64,000 nucleotides of DNA, taken from the NCBI RefSeq assembly GCF_000372725.1, contig NW_005196163.1:376615-440614 (forward strand), written 5' to 3'. The notes beneath the pieces are model-generated. The model was given only the letters and a program-made list of their open reading frames with translations, searched no databases and was not told the DNA's origin. A program made the translations under genes and the position numbers. This DNA is from Emiliania huxleyi CCMP1516 (Eukaryota > Haptophyta > Isochrysidales > Noelaerhabdaceae). The first letter of the stretch is position 1; every line of letters begins with the position of its first letter. Below are positions 25,942-37,574 of this stretch, piece after piece.

Positions 25942-28900
25942 CTAGCCCATCTTGGAGTGCGTCTGCGGATGCAGCTCCTCAATCTGCTGCTGCTGCTGCT
26001 GAAGATGACTCTCCCTCGTGCCTGCGATTATGCCTATANNNNNNNNNNNNNNNNNNNNNNNNNNNNNNNNNNNNNNNNNNNNNNNNNNNNNNNNNNNNNN
26101 NNNNNNNNNNNNNNNNNNNNNNNNNNNNNNNNNNNNNNGGTGGGAAGGGGGGAGCGGCTCACACGCTCTCCAGAGGCGGGGCGCGCCTGCATGCCCTCGG
26201 CCCTCGCCTGCATGCCCTCGGCCTTGGCGTGCATCCCGGCCATCTGCGCGAGATATGGCGAGAGATGGCGAGATATGGCGAGATATGGCGAGAGATGGCG
26301 AGAGATGGCGAGATCTGGCGAGAGATGGCGAGATCTGGCGAGTGATGGCGAGATCTGGCGAGATCTGGCGAGGAGATAGGGGGAGATATGGCGAGATATG
26401 GTCGCGCCTGCGCACGCATGCCGGCCATCTCCGCGTGCATCACCTCGATGGCGCGCCCATACGCCGCCAGCTGGGTCGCGGCTTCGTCGAGGGCGGCGCG
26501 CTTGGCCGCCTCCGCCTACGTACACACGTACCACACCTCCAGAGTCTCGAACCCAGTGTGTGGGTTCAGTCCCGTGGGTGGTGCGGTAGCAACCGCGCGC
26601 CTAGGCGGTGAGACTGCGCCAGCCTCGGGGGCGGGGAGGCGGTGTTGTGCAGAGCTCTCAGAGCAACGCGTGAGGGAAGGGGGCGGGGGGGGGGGGGGGC
26701 GAGTACAGTGACAACGGCCGGGCACGCGACGGTCGGAAGGCGGCGGTGTGCGTGTCCTCTCGAGCGCTGGTTGGAGGACCACAGCTTGGTACTCCGCTTC
26801 TAGGCGCGAGATATGGGGAGGTGTGGGGAGATGTGGGGAGATGTGGGGAGACATGGGGAGATATGGGGAGGTGTGTCCTCTCGAGTGCTAGATATGGGGG
26901 AGATCTGGGGGAGATCTGGGGGAGATATGGGGAGATATGGGGAGACATGGGGAGATATGGGGAGATGTGGGGAGATATGGGGAGATGCTCCGCTTCTAGG
27001 CGGCTCCGCCTCCCTCAGCTGCCTCTTCGCCGCCGCCACCCGCGCCTCCGCCTCCGCCTCCGCCTGCCGCACCCGGCGGCGCCACTCCACTGCCGCCGAC
27101 TCGGCGCTATCCTCGGCGGCGGCGGCGCGGAGTCGAGCTTCGGCGGCGGCGAGCGCGGCGCCTGGGGGGCGGGGCGGCGGGGGGGGGGGGGGGTCCCGGG
27201 CGTGCCCCGGGGGACGTGTCCTGGAGGGGTGAGTGGGCGTGTCCTGTGCCCACTGTGTGGACGTGTCCTGGATGGGTGAGTGGACGTGTCCCTTAACGTG
27301 TCAGGGCATGTCGTGACCAGCCGCCCTAAATGCCGAATCTCTCCCCACATCTCCCCGTATCTCCCCGGATCTCCCTGTATCTCCCCACATCTCGAGGCCC
27401 TAGAAGCGAAAGACGGGTTTTTCCCCGACACCCACATCTCCCCATATCTCCCCATATCTCCCCATCCTGCCGGGTACCTTTGCCGGGGAGCTCGGCGAAC
27501 AGGCGTGCGAACAGGCGGCTTGTAATGAGGTCGGGGTCGTCCAGCCGGTCAACCTGGGACACGCGGAACGGGAGATATGGGGAGATATGGGGAGAAAGGG
27601 GAGATCTGGGGAGATGTGGGGAGATAGGGGGGAGACATGGGGAGACATGGGGAGACATGGGGAGACATGGGGAGATATGGGGAGATATGGGGAGATATGG
27701 GGAGATGGTGGGGAGATATGTCCGAGGAAGAGGCGCGCCTCCGCCCACCACTCTCCCTAAATCTCCCCCATCAGGGTTAGGGTCAGGGTCAGGGTCAGGG
27801 TCAGGGTCAGGGTCAGGGTTAGGGTCAGGGTTAGGGTTAGGGTTAGGGCCAACCTTGTACACGCGGAACGCGCACTGCACAATTCCGGCCGCTCTCTCCC
27901 GCCGCAGCCATAGCCGCTCCAGCACGCACGCGCGCCGCCGCGCCGCCGCCTGCGAGAGAGGGAGCGAGAGGAGAGTGGGGAGGGGGCAAGGGGGGGGAGA
28001 GAGAGTGGGAGGAGAGGCTTGTGGGAGACGTGGGAGGGGGGGGATGCGTGTGAGCTGTGACGGAGCTGGAGAAGTCTCGAAAATCTCTCGAAAATCTCTC
28101 GAAAATCTCTCGGAAGGCTCTCGGAAGGCTCTCGGAAGGCGCCTGCAGACGAACTGCGCCGGCGCGGCTGCTGCTGAGCAGCGCGGTCGCCGCCCAGCGG
28201 CGAACCGAGCACTGCAGCCGCCGCACGAAGAGGAGGTGGATGCGGTAGCTCCTCGCCGCGCGCGCGGCGCGGAAGCGCGCCTTGAAAAAGAAAACGGACG
28301 CATCAGGGGAGGGGTCGCGGGGGGAGGGAGCGGCGCTAACGGAGACACGGGCGCGCTTGCAGCGGAATCACCACGCGGAGGAGGAAGGTGGTGCTCGGCT
28401 TGCCGTGGAGGAAGGCGCGCTCGACCTGGGGGACGGGGGGGGGGGGGGGCGAGGCGACGGGCGGTGGTGGCAGGACGGGCGGCGAGAGGGCAGCGGCGGC
28501 GAGAGTCCGCTCGAACCTCCATCGCGTTCTCGGCGAGCTCGCGCTTGCGCCGCTCCGAGTCCATCTTGGCCTGCATCTGCCGAAGCTGCTCCGCCATCTG
28601 CCGCTGCTGCTGCAGCAGCGCCGCCACGCTCGTCCCTGGGGCGACGCGATTGCGCGGCGATTCCGCGGACGGCGGCGGCGGTGGCGGCGGTGCTGCCGCG
28701 GGCGCTGGCGGAGAGACGCTCCCGACGGGCGCTCCGAGCTCCGAAGTGGTGGAGTAGACGGACGCGGCGTCGTCGGGTACAGGCGGCGGGGGCCTCGACA
28801 GCGCCAGCTTGATGTCTGCCGCCTTGAACACCACTGTATCTCCCGCCGCCGACTCGGGCGAGACTGCCACGCCACCCACGTCCTCATAGTCGGACGGATC

Positions 28901-28960
28901 AGAGCCCGCCTTCTCGCGGCGCGACTCGAGGTCGTCCATGTAGCGGTCGAGGAGGGACAT
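25942..28960 (-). CDS. IQ-motif, coiled-coil protein (at least nine exons, gap inside)
   Basis: Exons 28960-28517, 28425-28357, 28280-28143, 27949-27854, 27553-27478, 27161-27010, 26515-26408 and 26243 onward keep phase; a last exon after the assembly gap ends at 25942 (SHLQQQQQQIEELHPQTHSK). The N-terminus MSLLDRYMDDLESRREK is acidic and Pro-rich, followed by a short coiled coil (LLQQQRQMAEQLRQMQAKMD). Exons 2-4 encode three IQ-like calmodulin or light-chain binding segments (IPLQARFRAARAARSY, VRRLQCSVRRWAATAL, AAGIVQCAFRVYKV). Exons 6-8 are a long Ala/Glu/Arg helix with MAGMRAQMAGMHAKAEGMQA heptad-like repeats. IQ plus coiled coil recalls myosin necks, but no motor domain is present. Function unknown. 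Five or more introns are GC-AG and nearly all consist of repeats. Confidence 0.7.
26039..26138. other. Assembly gap (100 N)
   Basis: One hundred N, probably a placeholder of unknown true size, within the 3' part of the IQ-motif gene. Confidence 1.
26244..26407 (-). repeat. Minisatellite intron of the IQ-motif gene
   Basis: About 160 bp of CTCGCCATAT / CTCGCCATCT units. The donor is CAG/GCGCGACC and the acceptor CGCGCAG; removal joins MRAQ to MAGMHAK, extending the heptad pattern. Confidence 0.8.
26516..27009 (-). mobile_element. Family A introner in the IQ-motif gene
   Basis: It starts GCGGAGCCGCCTAGAAGCGG and ends TACGTAG before GCGGAGGCG, so the target duplication is GCGGAGSCG and the donor is GC. 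It contains long CTCCCCATAT minisatellite arrays, ACCAGCGCTCGAGAGGACAC, a CACGCGTTGCTCTGA block and a CCCCGAGGCTGGCG terminus. Excision joins QLRE to AEAAKRAALDEA in frame. Confidence 0.82.
27772..27850 (-). repeat. Telomere-like TTAGGG/TCAGGG tract inside an intron
   Basis: Plus strand shows runs of TTAGGG and TCAGGG hexamers. It lies at the 5' end of the intron 27554-27853, directly after the TACAAG/GTTGGCC donor; the intron acceptor side repeats CAGGTTGACC. Confidence 0.85.
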
Positions 28961-30934
28961 GGCGCCGGCGGCCAACAGCGGGCAAGGTGATAGGAAGACC
29001 CGACCAGGTTTGTGAAGAGCTGGCGGGTGGGCGCCACCCAAGAGTGTATCCTTCTGATCCCGCCTGAGATGTTGGGTGCGAGGTCGTGGAAGCTTTGATC
29101 CCAAGGGGGGGGAGCTGATCCCACTCGTAACCAACTCTCAGGGGCAGTAGGTGGGCGAGCTTCAGGCGCGCCCATCTCGATCGACAAGGCGTCGCTACGC
29201 GCGGTCTTCCGCGGGGGGAGCTTCGTCGACGGGTGCGGGAGCGCGGCGCAGTCAGTGCCGTGGCGATGCCTCCGGCTGTTTGCGGCGGGCGGCTTGCTGC
29301 TCGCTGCATGCGAAAAACTCGTCTCGCCACACACCAAGGGCGTATGCTCTGGCGAGACGTGAGGCGCATGCGCCCAGGAGGGGAGGGGGCATGCGTAACG
29401 ACACTGCTAGAGATGCCTTTCGGGGCCCAGAGACAAAACTTCTGTGATGCCATGCGTGACCTAGTAGTGTCCCCAGCTATGGGCGTGTCCACGTTGGAGC
29501 CACAGGTGTGGTGTGGGCGCGAGAATAGCTCCGCCGTTCATGGAGGCAACCGATGCGAGTCGACTGGTGTGTGTCGTCGTGGTTTCGTATCAAGAATACT
29601 CACTCACACACGCCACCCAAGAGCCTAGGAAGGTGCGGATCGGCAAGGGATGCCGTCGCTATCAGCGTCGCCGGGGCCCTCCTCGGCGTCGGGGGTGCCG
29701 TCGCCGTCCGAGTCGGGGTCGATAGGAGACAAGCAGCCTAGGAGACAAGCAGCCTAGGAGACAAGCAGCCTAGGAGACAAGCAGCCTAGGAGACAAGCAG
29801 CCTAGGAGACAAGCAGCCTAGGAGACAAGCAGCCTAGGAGACTTCATTCATCCTTAGGGGGGGGCATCACAGCCTAGGAGACATCACAGCCTAGGAGACT
29901 TCATTCATCCTTAGGGGGGCTTCTCTTCACAGGTGCCTTTTTGGGCCGCATAGGCCCCCATTAGGGCCCCTTTTTAGGATTCCTTCGGGCCAGATTCGAC
30001 CCCAGGCCTTTGGGGATCCTTGCAGGCACCTTTCCCGCTCGGCTATTTGGCCCCACCCCCGCCCCACCGGCACATGCAGCGCCCAAAGTAGGCGTCGACG
30101 TTCCAAGTCTCCGCGTCCTCAACCAGCTCTGTGTTGAGTGCTGGAGGCGTCCCTGCAGGCACTGGTCTCGAACCGAGCCGGTAGCGCCTTCGTCCGGGCC
30201 CACGGCCGGCACGCCATCAAATTTGCTCGCCGATTCCGCGCGCTCGGCCGCCACCGCGGCGCCTCCGAGAGCGCCTTTTCGACACGCTGCAGCGGCGGGC
30301 CGCGGCACCTCGACACACCGCCTATCGCGCCGCCTCGAGGTGCTCCAATCGTGCACGCGGGTCGGCTCGGCACGGTGCGTGCGAATTATCGCATGTATTC
30401 GCACTCGCTGCGCCACGTATCTGCCTCTGACGGCCCGATACGCCACCCGAAGCGCCACCGGTCCACACACGCGGGGCTGCGCGACTCTCTCGCGGCCCAC
30501 CGCCCTCCCACACGCCGTTCGACCTCCACACAGGCGCTTGCTCGAGCCTCGCCGCGCCGGCGGTCCTGCGCGTCCAGATCTCGGCTACCGACTCCCGCCA
30601 CGCACCAGCTCTGCTCCTCTCCCGCGCGCGCCCGGCTGCTGGCATGGCGAGGCGAGTGAGGCTGGCGCTCTGCGACCGGTGGAGCGCCGCGCGGGCAGCG
30701 CACTAGCCTCGCACGCACCTCTCCACTGCCTCTGAATTTGTTTGTTCATCTCAGCTCAGTCCTCAGAGTGTTTGCGCGTCGCGAGACGCGTGCGTGCGTG
30801 GTCGATGTGGTCTGTGCCGCTTCCTTTGAGGTGTGTGTGGTTTGACCCAGTGTGTGTCACTAGACACTACACCTGTGCGTATACGTGTGCCAGTAAGGCC
30901 GACGCATCCGTATAATGTGGAGGCAGGTGCGGCT
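28961..30934. other. Intergenic stretch, no firm gene
   Basis: Long overlapping frames near 30000-30700 on both strands are Arg/Pro/Ala-rich with no domain and look like GC-driven artefacts. A 16-bp tandem array occupies 29724-29842. Confidence 0.4.
29724..29842 (+). repeat. 16-bp tandem repeat, about seven units
   Basis: Unit AGGAGACAAGCAGCCT repeated head to tail, followed by two copies of a longer relative containing TTCATTCATCCTTAGGGGGG (near 29842-29875 and 29895-29920). Confidence 0.9.
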
Positions 30935-31158
30935 GCGCCGCAAGACCTCTCAGCCCGTCAGTGAACTCGGGCGCACGGGACGCGGCACAAACGGGGCACG
31001 GCCGGCACAAACGCCAGGCTACAAACACGGGGAGGCACGTAGAGCCTGACTGTTGTTCATCTTCTACATACATACATACGTAGTGACGCAAGGGAGTCTA
31101 GGCGACGGCGGCGTCTTCCGACGCCGCGGATGCCTCGCCGGCCGGAGATGGTCACGGC

Positions 31159-31202
<44 letters not shown>
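30935..31202 (+). repeat. Family C dispersed repeat plus GT tract
   Basis: The segment with GGGACGCGGCACAAACGGGG, ACAAACACGGGGAGGCACGT and GTGACGCAAGGGAGTCTAGG recurs at 55025-55165. A pure GT tract follows at 31160-31202. In both places a GT tract lies within a few hundred bp. Confidence 0.75.
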
Positions 31203-31203
<1 letters not shown>

Positions 31204-31328
31204 CGGCGATCGCACTTGAGGAGGCGCAGATCAAAGTGGAGGAAGCTCTGGACGCTTTCCTGATGAATATGTCATCTGGGGGGTGCTCGACACCGACGCC
31301 CTCAAGAAGAAGATGGAGGCTCTCTAGC
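31203..31328 (+). other. Possible terminal exon
   Basis: After an AG near 31242 one plus frame reads FPDEYVIWGVLDTDALKKKM and reaches TAG at 31327. It looks like the C-terminal exon of an unrecognised gene whose earlier exons are not visible. Low confidence. Confidence 0.2.
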
Positions 31329-31437
31329 CCGTAACCCGATACCGATCATCCGGCTCGCTGGGTGCGCTTCTTAGCTCCCCGGCCCTGGATGTGAGGTTGA
31401 TAACTGCACTCCAAGTGCTCCAAGGGCTGCGGAGTCC
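31329..31437 (-). repeat. Family D dispersed repeat, copy 1
   Basis: About 105 bp resembling 49530-49640 in opposite orientation; shared landmarks on its minus strand are CACTTGGAGTGCAGT, AGCGCACCCAGCG and GCCGGATGAT. The copies differ by scattered substitutions. Confidence 0.75.
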
Positions 31438-31495
31438 ACGTCGACCTCGGCGGCCGCGGACTCGAGCGCCCCGCGTCGGAGGCGCTCACCAAGCT

Positions 31496-31891
31496 CTATG
31501 TCTGTACTAACGCGTAGACATACTCTGTACCTGACTCGAGTCCGCGCACATCGAGTTTCACCACCCAGTCCTTCTCGATGTCCGTCTGCGCTGCCCACGT
31601 CTTCACGTGCTCGCCCGCCACGCCGTCCGAAACCAGGGCCTCCGCGTGTCGCGCCTCGACGAGCAGCAGCTGCACGTCCACGATCGCTTCGGCTGCTTCG
31701 GGTGTGTATCGGGTCCAAAGAACAACAGCGTTGTGCAGCGGCGAGCCGGAGGCCACGCCGTGATGGAAGCCGCGCTCTCCGGCAACGCGGGAACCAAGGA
31801 CGGGCCCCTGGCACGAGCGACGCGCGATCTCCTCCGGCGTGCAAGTGGGTACAGGCGCAAACGCGGGCAGACCGACGAGCAAGCACAGCAT
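31496..31891 (-). pseudogene. PhoD-type alkaline phosphatase N-terminal domain fragment
   Basis: From the ATG at 31891 a hydrophobic leader (MLCLLVGLPAFAPV) precedes a PhoD N-terminal domain: FHHGVASGSPLHNAVVLWTR, then KLDVRGLESGTEYVYAL. The family is a secreted Ca/Fe-dependent phosphodiesterase/phosphatase that scavenges phosphate. The frame stops at 31496 where the PhoD metallophosphatase domain (about 350 further residues) should begin. None of its motifs follow, and the family D repeat lies within 60 bp downstream. Either the rest lies in undetected exons, or the gene was cut by a repeat-mediated rearrangement. An ATG at 31891 is preferred because upstream in-frame starts are not ATG. Confidence 0.6.
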
Positions 31892-32477
31892 TAATGCCAA
31901 AGTGCGCACTTACCCGCTCCGATCTCGCCACGAGCTCCGACGGCAGCGACGTCGGTGGGGACGGGGGCAACGGCCGACGTCAGACACGGCGTACTCAGTG
32001 TTGACCGATGCGCTACCGGTTGGACCGCGACGATGTAAGAAGCCGCGTTGGCAGGGGCTATGCGACCTGTGCGGCCGACTGGGCGGCGTGAGAGCAATCG
32101 AAACGACACGCCCCGCACTTTGGACCTCGCCCTCGAATCACGAATGTCCATACACCATACTGACCCTCGAGGCGGTACTCCGCGCAGTCCTGGACATCAC
32201 GACCCTGGACGAATCCGTGCTAGAGGAGGTCCTGGGCATGGGGAGGGAGCAGCTAGTCCACGAATACCGCCGCCTCTGCATCACCGGTTTCCGACTGACC
32301 ACGGGCAGGGGACAGATGGCTGAGGGGCGCATTGGGGCGACGCCGACTCGCGTTATTATGCTTGAGACACTTGCAGGCGTCGTACGACGGCGCCACCGGA
32401 ACGCCCACATCGCGCCGGACGACACGCCGGACGCGCGAGTTGACACGATTTACAACGAGACGCGCCGAGCTCTCTAA
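31892..32477 (+). CDS. Uncharacterised open frame
   Basis: A plus-strand frame extending to the TAA at 32475-32477. Its second half is protein-like (TILTLEAVLRAVLDITTLDE, LEEVLGMGREQLVHEYRRLC, RVIMLETLAGVVRRRHRNAH). No family is recognised and the beginning overlaps the antisense of the PhoD leader, so the true start or upstream exons are unknown. It could equally be a chance frame in GC-rich DNA. Confidence 0.25.
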
Positions 32478-32741
32478 TCCGGACTTACGCGCCCACACCC
32501 GCCGCGCCGAGCTCTCGACGAGGAGAAGGCGCGATTCGTCTCCGATTGCTGAGGCGCTATTCACAGTCTTTCGGAGAGTTCTTGTTTTGGTGCATGTGGT
32601 TGTCGCGATCTGCCCGGCCACCACCACCGCGGTTCCGCTCTCGGACGTAGAGGCGCCCACAGAGGCGCCCACACGCCCCCCCCCCCCCTCCTACGTTCAA
32701 CCCCACACGGCCCTCTACTGCATCACAATCTCCTGCTCCTA

Positions 32742-35725
<2,984 letters not shown>

Positions 35726-36060
35726 GGCGGCTCCACGTTCGGGCAACCAAGTAGGGCTGGGCGTCCTCAGAAAAGAATTCAACGAAACGACTCTCTCTCG
35801 CAGCACACAGGTTCGACACAGGTACGCCACGGTTGAAAAGAATTTTACAACAACTCGCTCGCACAACACTGGGCACGGGACTGGCGCGCACTGGCACTAA
35901 CACAGGAAAGAATTAAAAGATGTTCTTAGGTCATTCATAAGCTAATAATTAGCTTTTTTCACGAAACTGATTGTGTAAATAAGCTAATTATTAAGCTAAT
36001 AACAAGCTAATTATTAGGTATGTGTTGATAATTAGGTACGTTATTAGGCTAATAGTTTGA
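35726..36060 (-). promoter_or_regulatory. Family F repeat and AT-rich block upstream of the ataxin-3-like gene
   Basis: 35815-35905 is a family F copy (CTCGCACAACACTGGGCACG, GCGCGCACTGGCACTAACAC) shared with 60302-60500. Immediately beyond, 35906-36060 is strikingly AT-rich with repeated AAGCTAAT / ATTAGCTT palindromic motifs. Location suggests promoter or 5' UTR sequence, but it may be a small mobile element instead. Confidence 0.4.
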
Positions 36061-36580
36061 TAGTGCAGCGTCGGTTCGCTCTCCGTCACGGTCGGGCGTG
36101 TCTCACAAATAGCCTCAAGCTCAAACAAACGCATGTGTCAGAGAAGCCTGTGCATGCGCTGGTCCTCTTTGAACGATCCGCGCGTGAGGTAGCATAGGGC
36201 CTTGTTGGCAGCCCGGCCATCACGTACACGCTCGATGAATGGTTGGGTAGTAGAGCACTTAGCTAGGGTGCTCACAGGACCCAAGAAAAGAAAGGAAAAA
36301 AGAAATGGGGCACTCCCGATCGCAGCACTTCATGTTGCGCCGTATCGTTGATTGATCACGGTGGGAGCCTCCTGGCCCCAGGCCGTGCCACGGCCGACTT
36401 AGCCGATGTAAGAGGCTCCCGCTGATCTTAGACCGCGCAAGCACCCCAGCGTGCCATGGCACACCTAGACCCGCTCAGCCTCGAGGCTCAGAACTTAGAC
36501 TACTACGCAACCAGTGCTCGATGGCTAGTTCCATTTCACTGTGGCACAGCTCGCGTTACAAAACCTTGATTTTGACCATT
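36061..36580. other. Intergenic stretch, no gene seen
   Basis: Mixed-composition DNA with a purine-rich GAAAAGAAAGG tract near 36284. No domain-bearing frame and no complete tRNA fold was found. Confidence 0.4.
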
Positions 36581-36735
36581 GCGCGAAAAAGGTACATCTC
36601 GGTGCCTTCCAGAGGCAGCTGCGACCCCGCCGAGTGGACGGCGTCACACAGCAGGTGGCGCGGTGTGACGCCGTCCAATCGGCTGGGTCGCAGCTGCCTC
36701 TGCGCGTCCTGTGGATGTACCTTTGTCGCGCGCCG
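36581..36735. repeat. Fold-back (inverted-repeat) element
   Basis: Left arm parts AGAGGCAGCTGCGACCC and GGACGGCGTCACAC pair with GTGTGACGCCGTCC and GGGTCGCAGCTGCCTCT on the right, around a loop near 36650. The outer ends pair GCGCGAAAAAGGTACATC with GATGTACCTTTGTCGCGC. A hairpin of about 65-bp arms; the ends share GGTACAT with 25128-25315. Confidence 0.8.
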
Positions 36736-37574
36736 GAGACGACTCGACGCCGCTGAGATCGGAGATCAAGCTCGGACAGGTCGCAAGTCGCTCCTTTGAC
36801 GCCGACGTGACTCACCCGTGCAGATCACATCAGGACACGGTCTCGACGCGCTCGGTACGACGCCTGCGACCCGTCTCGGGTCAGGTGGCACGACGCTCAT
36901 CGCGCCTACCAGCGCTGCCGTGCAGGTTGCCACGACGAGGTCGAGCACGCTTCTATACGCTCGCCGAGCCTTCCTTTCCATCCCATTTGGCAGCCTGGGA
37001 ACGGTGGCGGTCAGAGGCAAAGCATACGAGGGGTGGTGGAACCACATGTCACGGCTACTGCCGGCTCGACCCCACGATAGCCTCCGGAGGCTGACTTTGA
37101 GGCACAATCATCGGACGACGTCGGCGAGTTGAGTCGCGCTCGCGGTAGCCAGATGACCTCTCATACTAGTATCATCGGCCATGGCCGCAGGAAGCGCGGG
37201 GGAGGGCGCTGGGAGCAACACGGAGCTCCGTTGGACGTTTTCAAGATTAGCGTGTCAGAGTGAAATGGAACTAGCCGATGTGTTCTCTCGCGCAGCTTGT
37301 GAGAGACCCCGACAAAATTGTTGACAAGAATCATTATTACCGTACGGCTCTCAGTTACAGACTATACCCCCTGTAGTGAGTGTGAGTGTGTGACGCACCG
37401 GCCGCGCTCCGCCAATTCGAATTTGAGACCGGGTATCCAGCGTCGCGGTGTCGCTGGTGCCTTCGGTCGACCGCGTGTTGGTATGGCTGTGCGCCTCAGG
37501 CGCGGCATCCATCGAAGCGCATGCCAACGGAGAAGACGCCGCGGGGCAGCGAGCGCGCACAAACATGGCCCTGC
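36736..37574. other. Intergenic stretch, no gene seen
   Basis: Short frames without domains. It separates the fold-back element from the 3' end of the SLC37 gene. Confidence 0.4.

Noticed and set aside
26244..27720. Proteins made of ISPHISPYLP or GRYGEIWGDM repeats
   Set aside because: These are translations of GGGGAGATAT minisatellites inside introns; splice phases show they are removed.
30010..30735. Long plus- and minus-strand frames at 30.0-30.7 kb
   Set aside because: Low-complexity Arg/Pro/Ala composition in every frame, no domain and no splice-linked partner.
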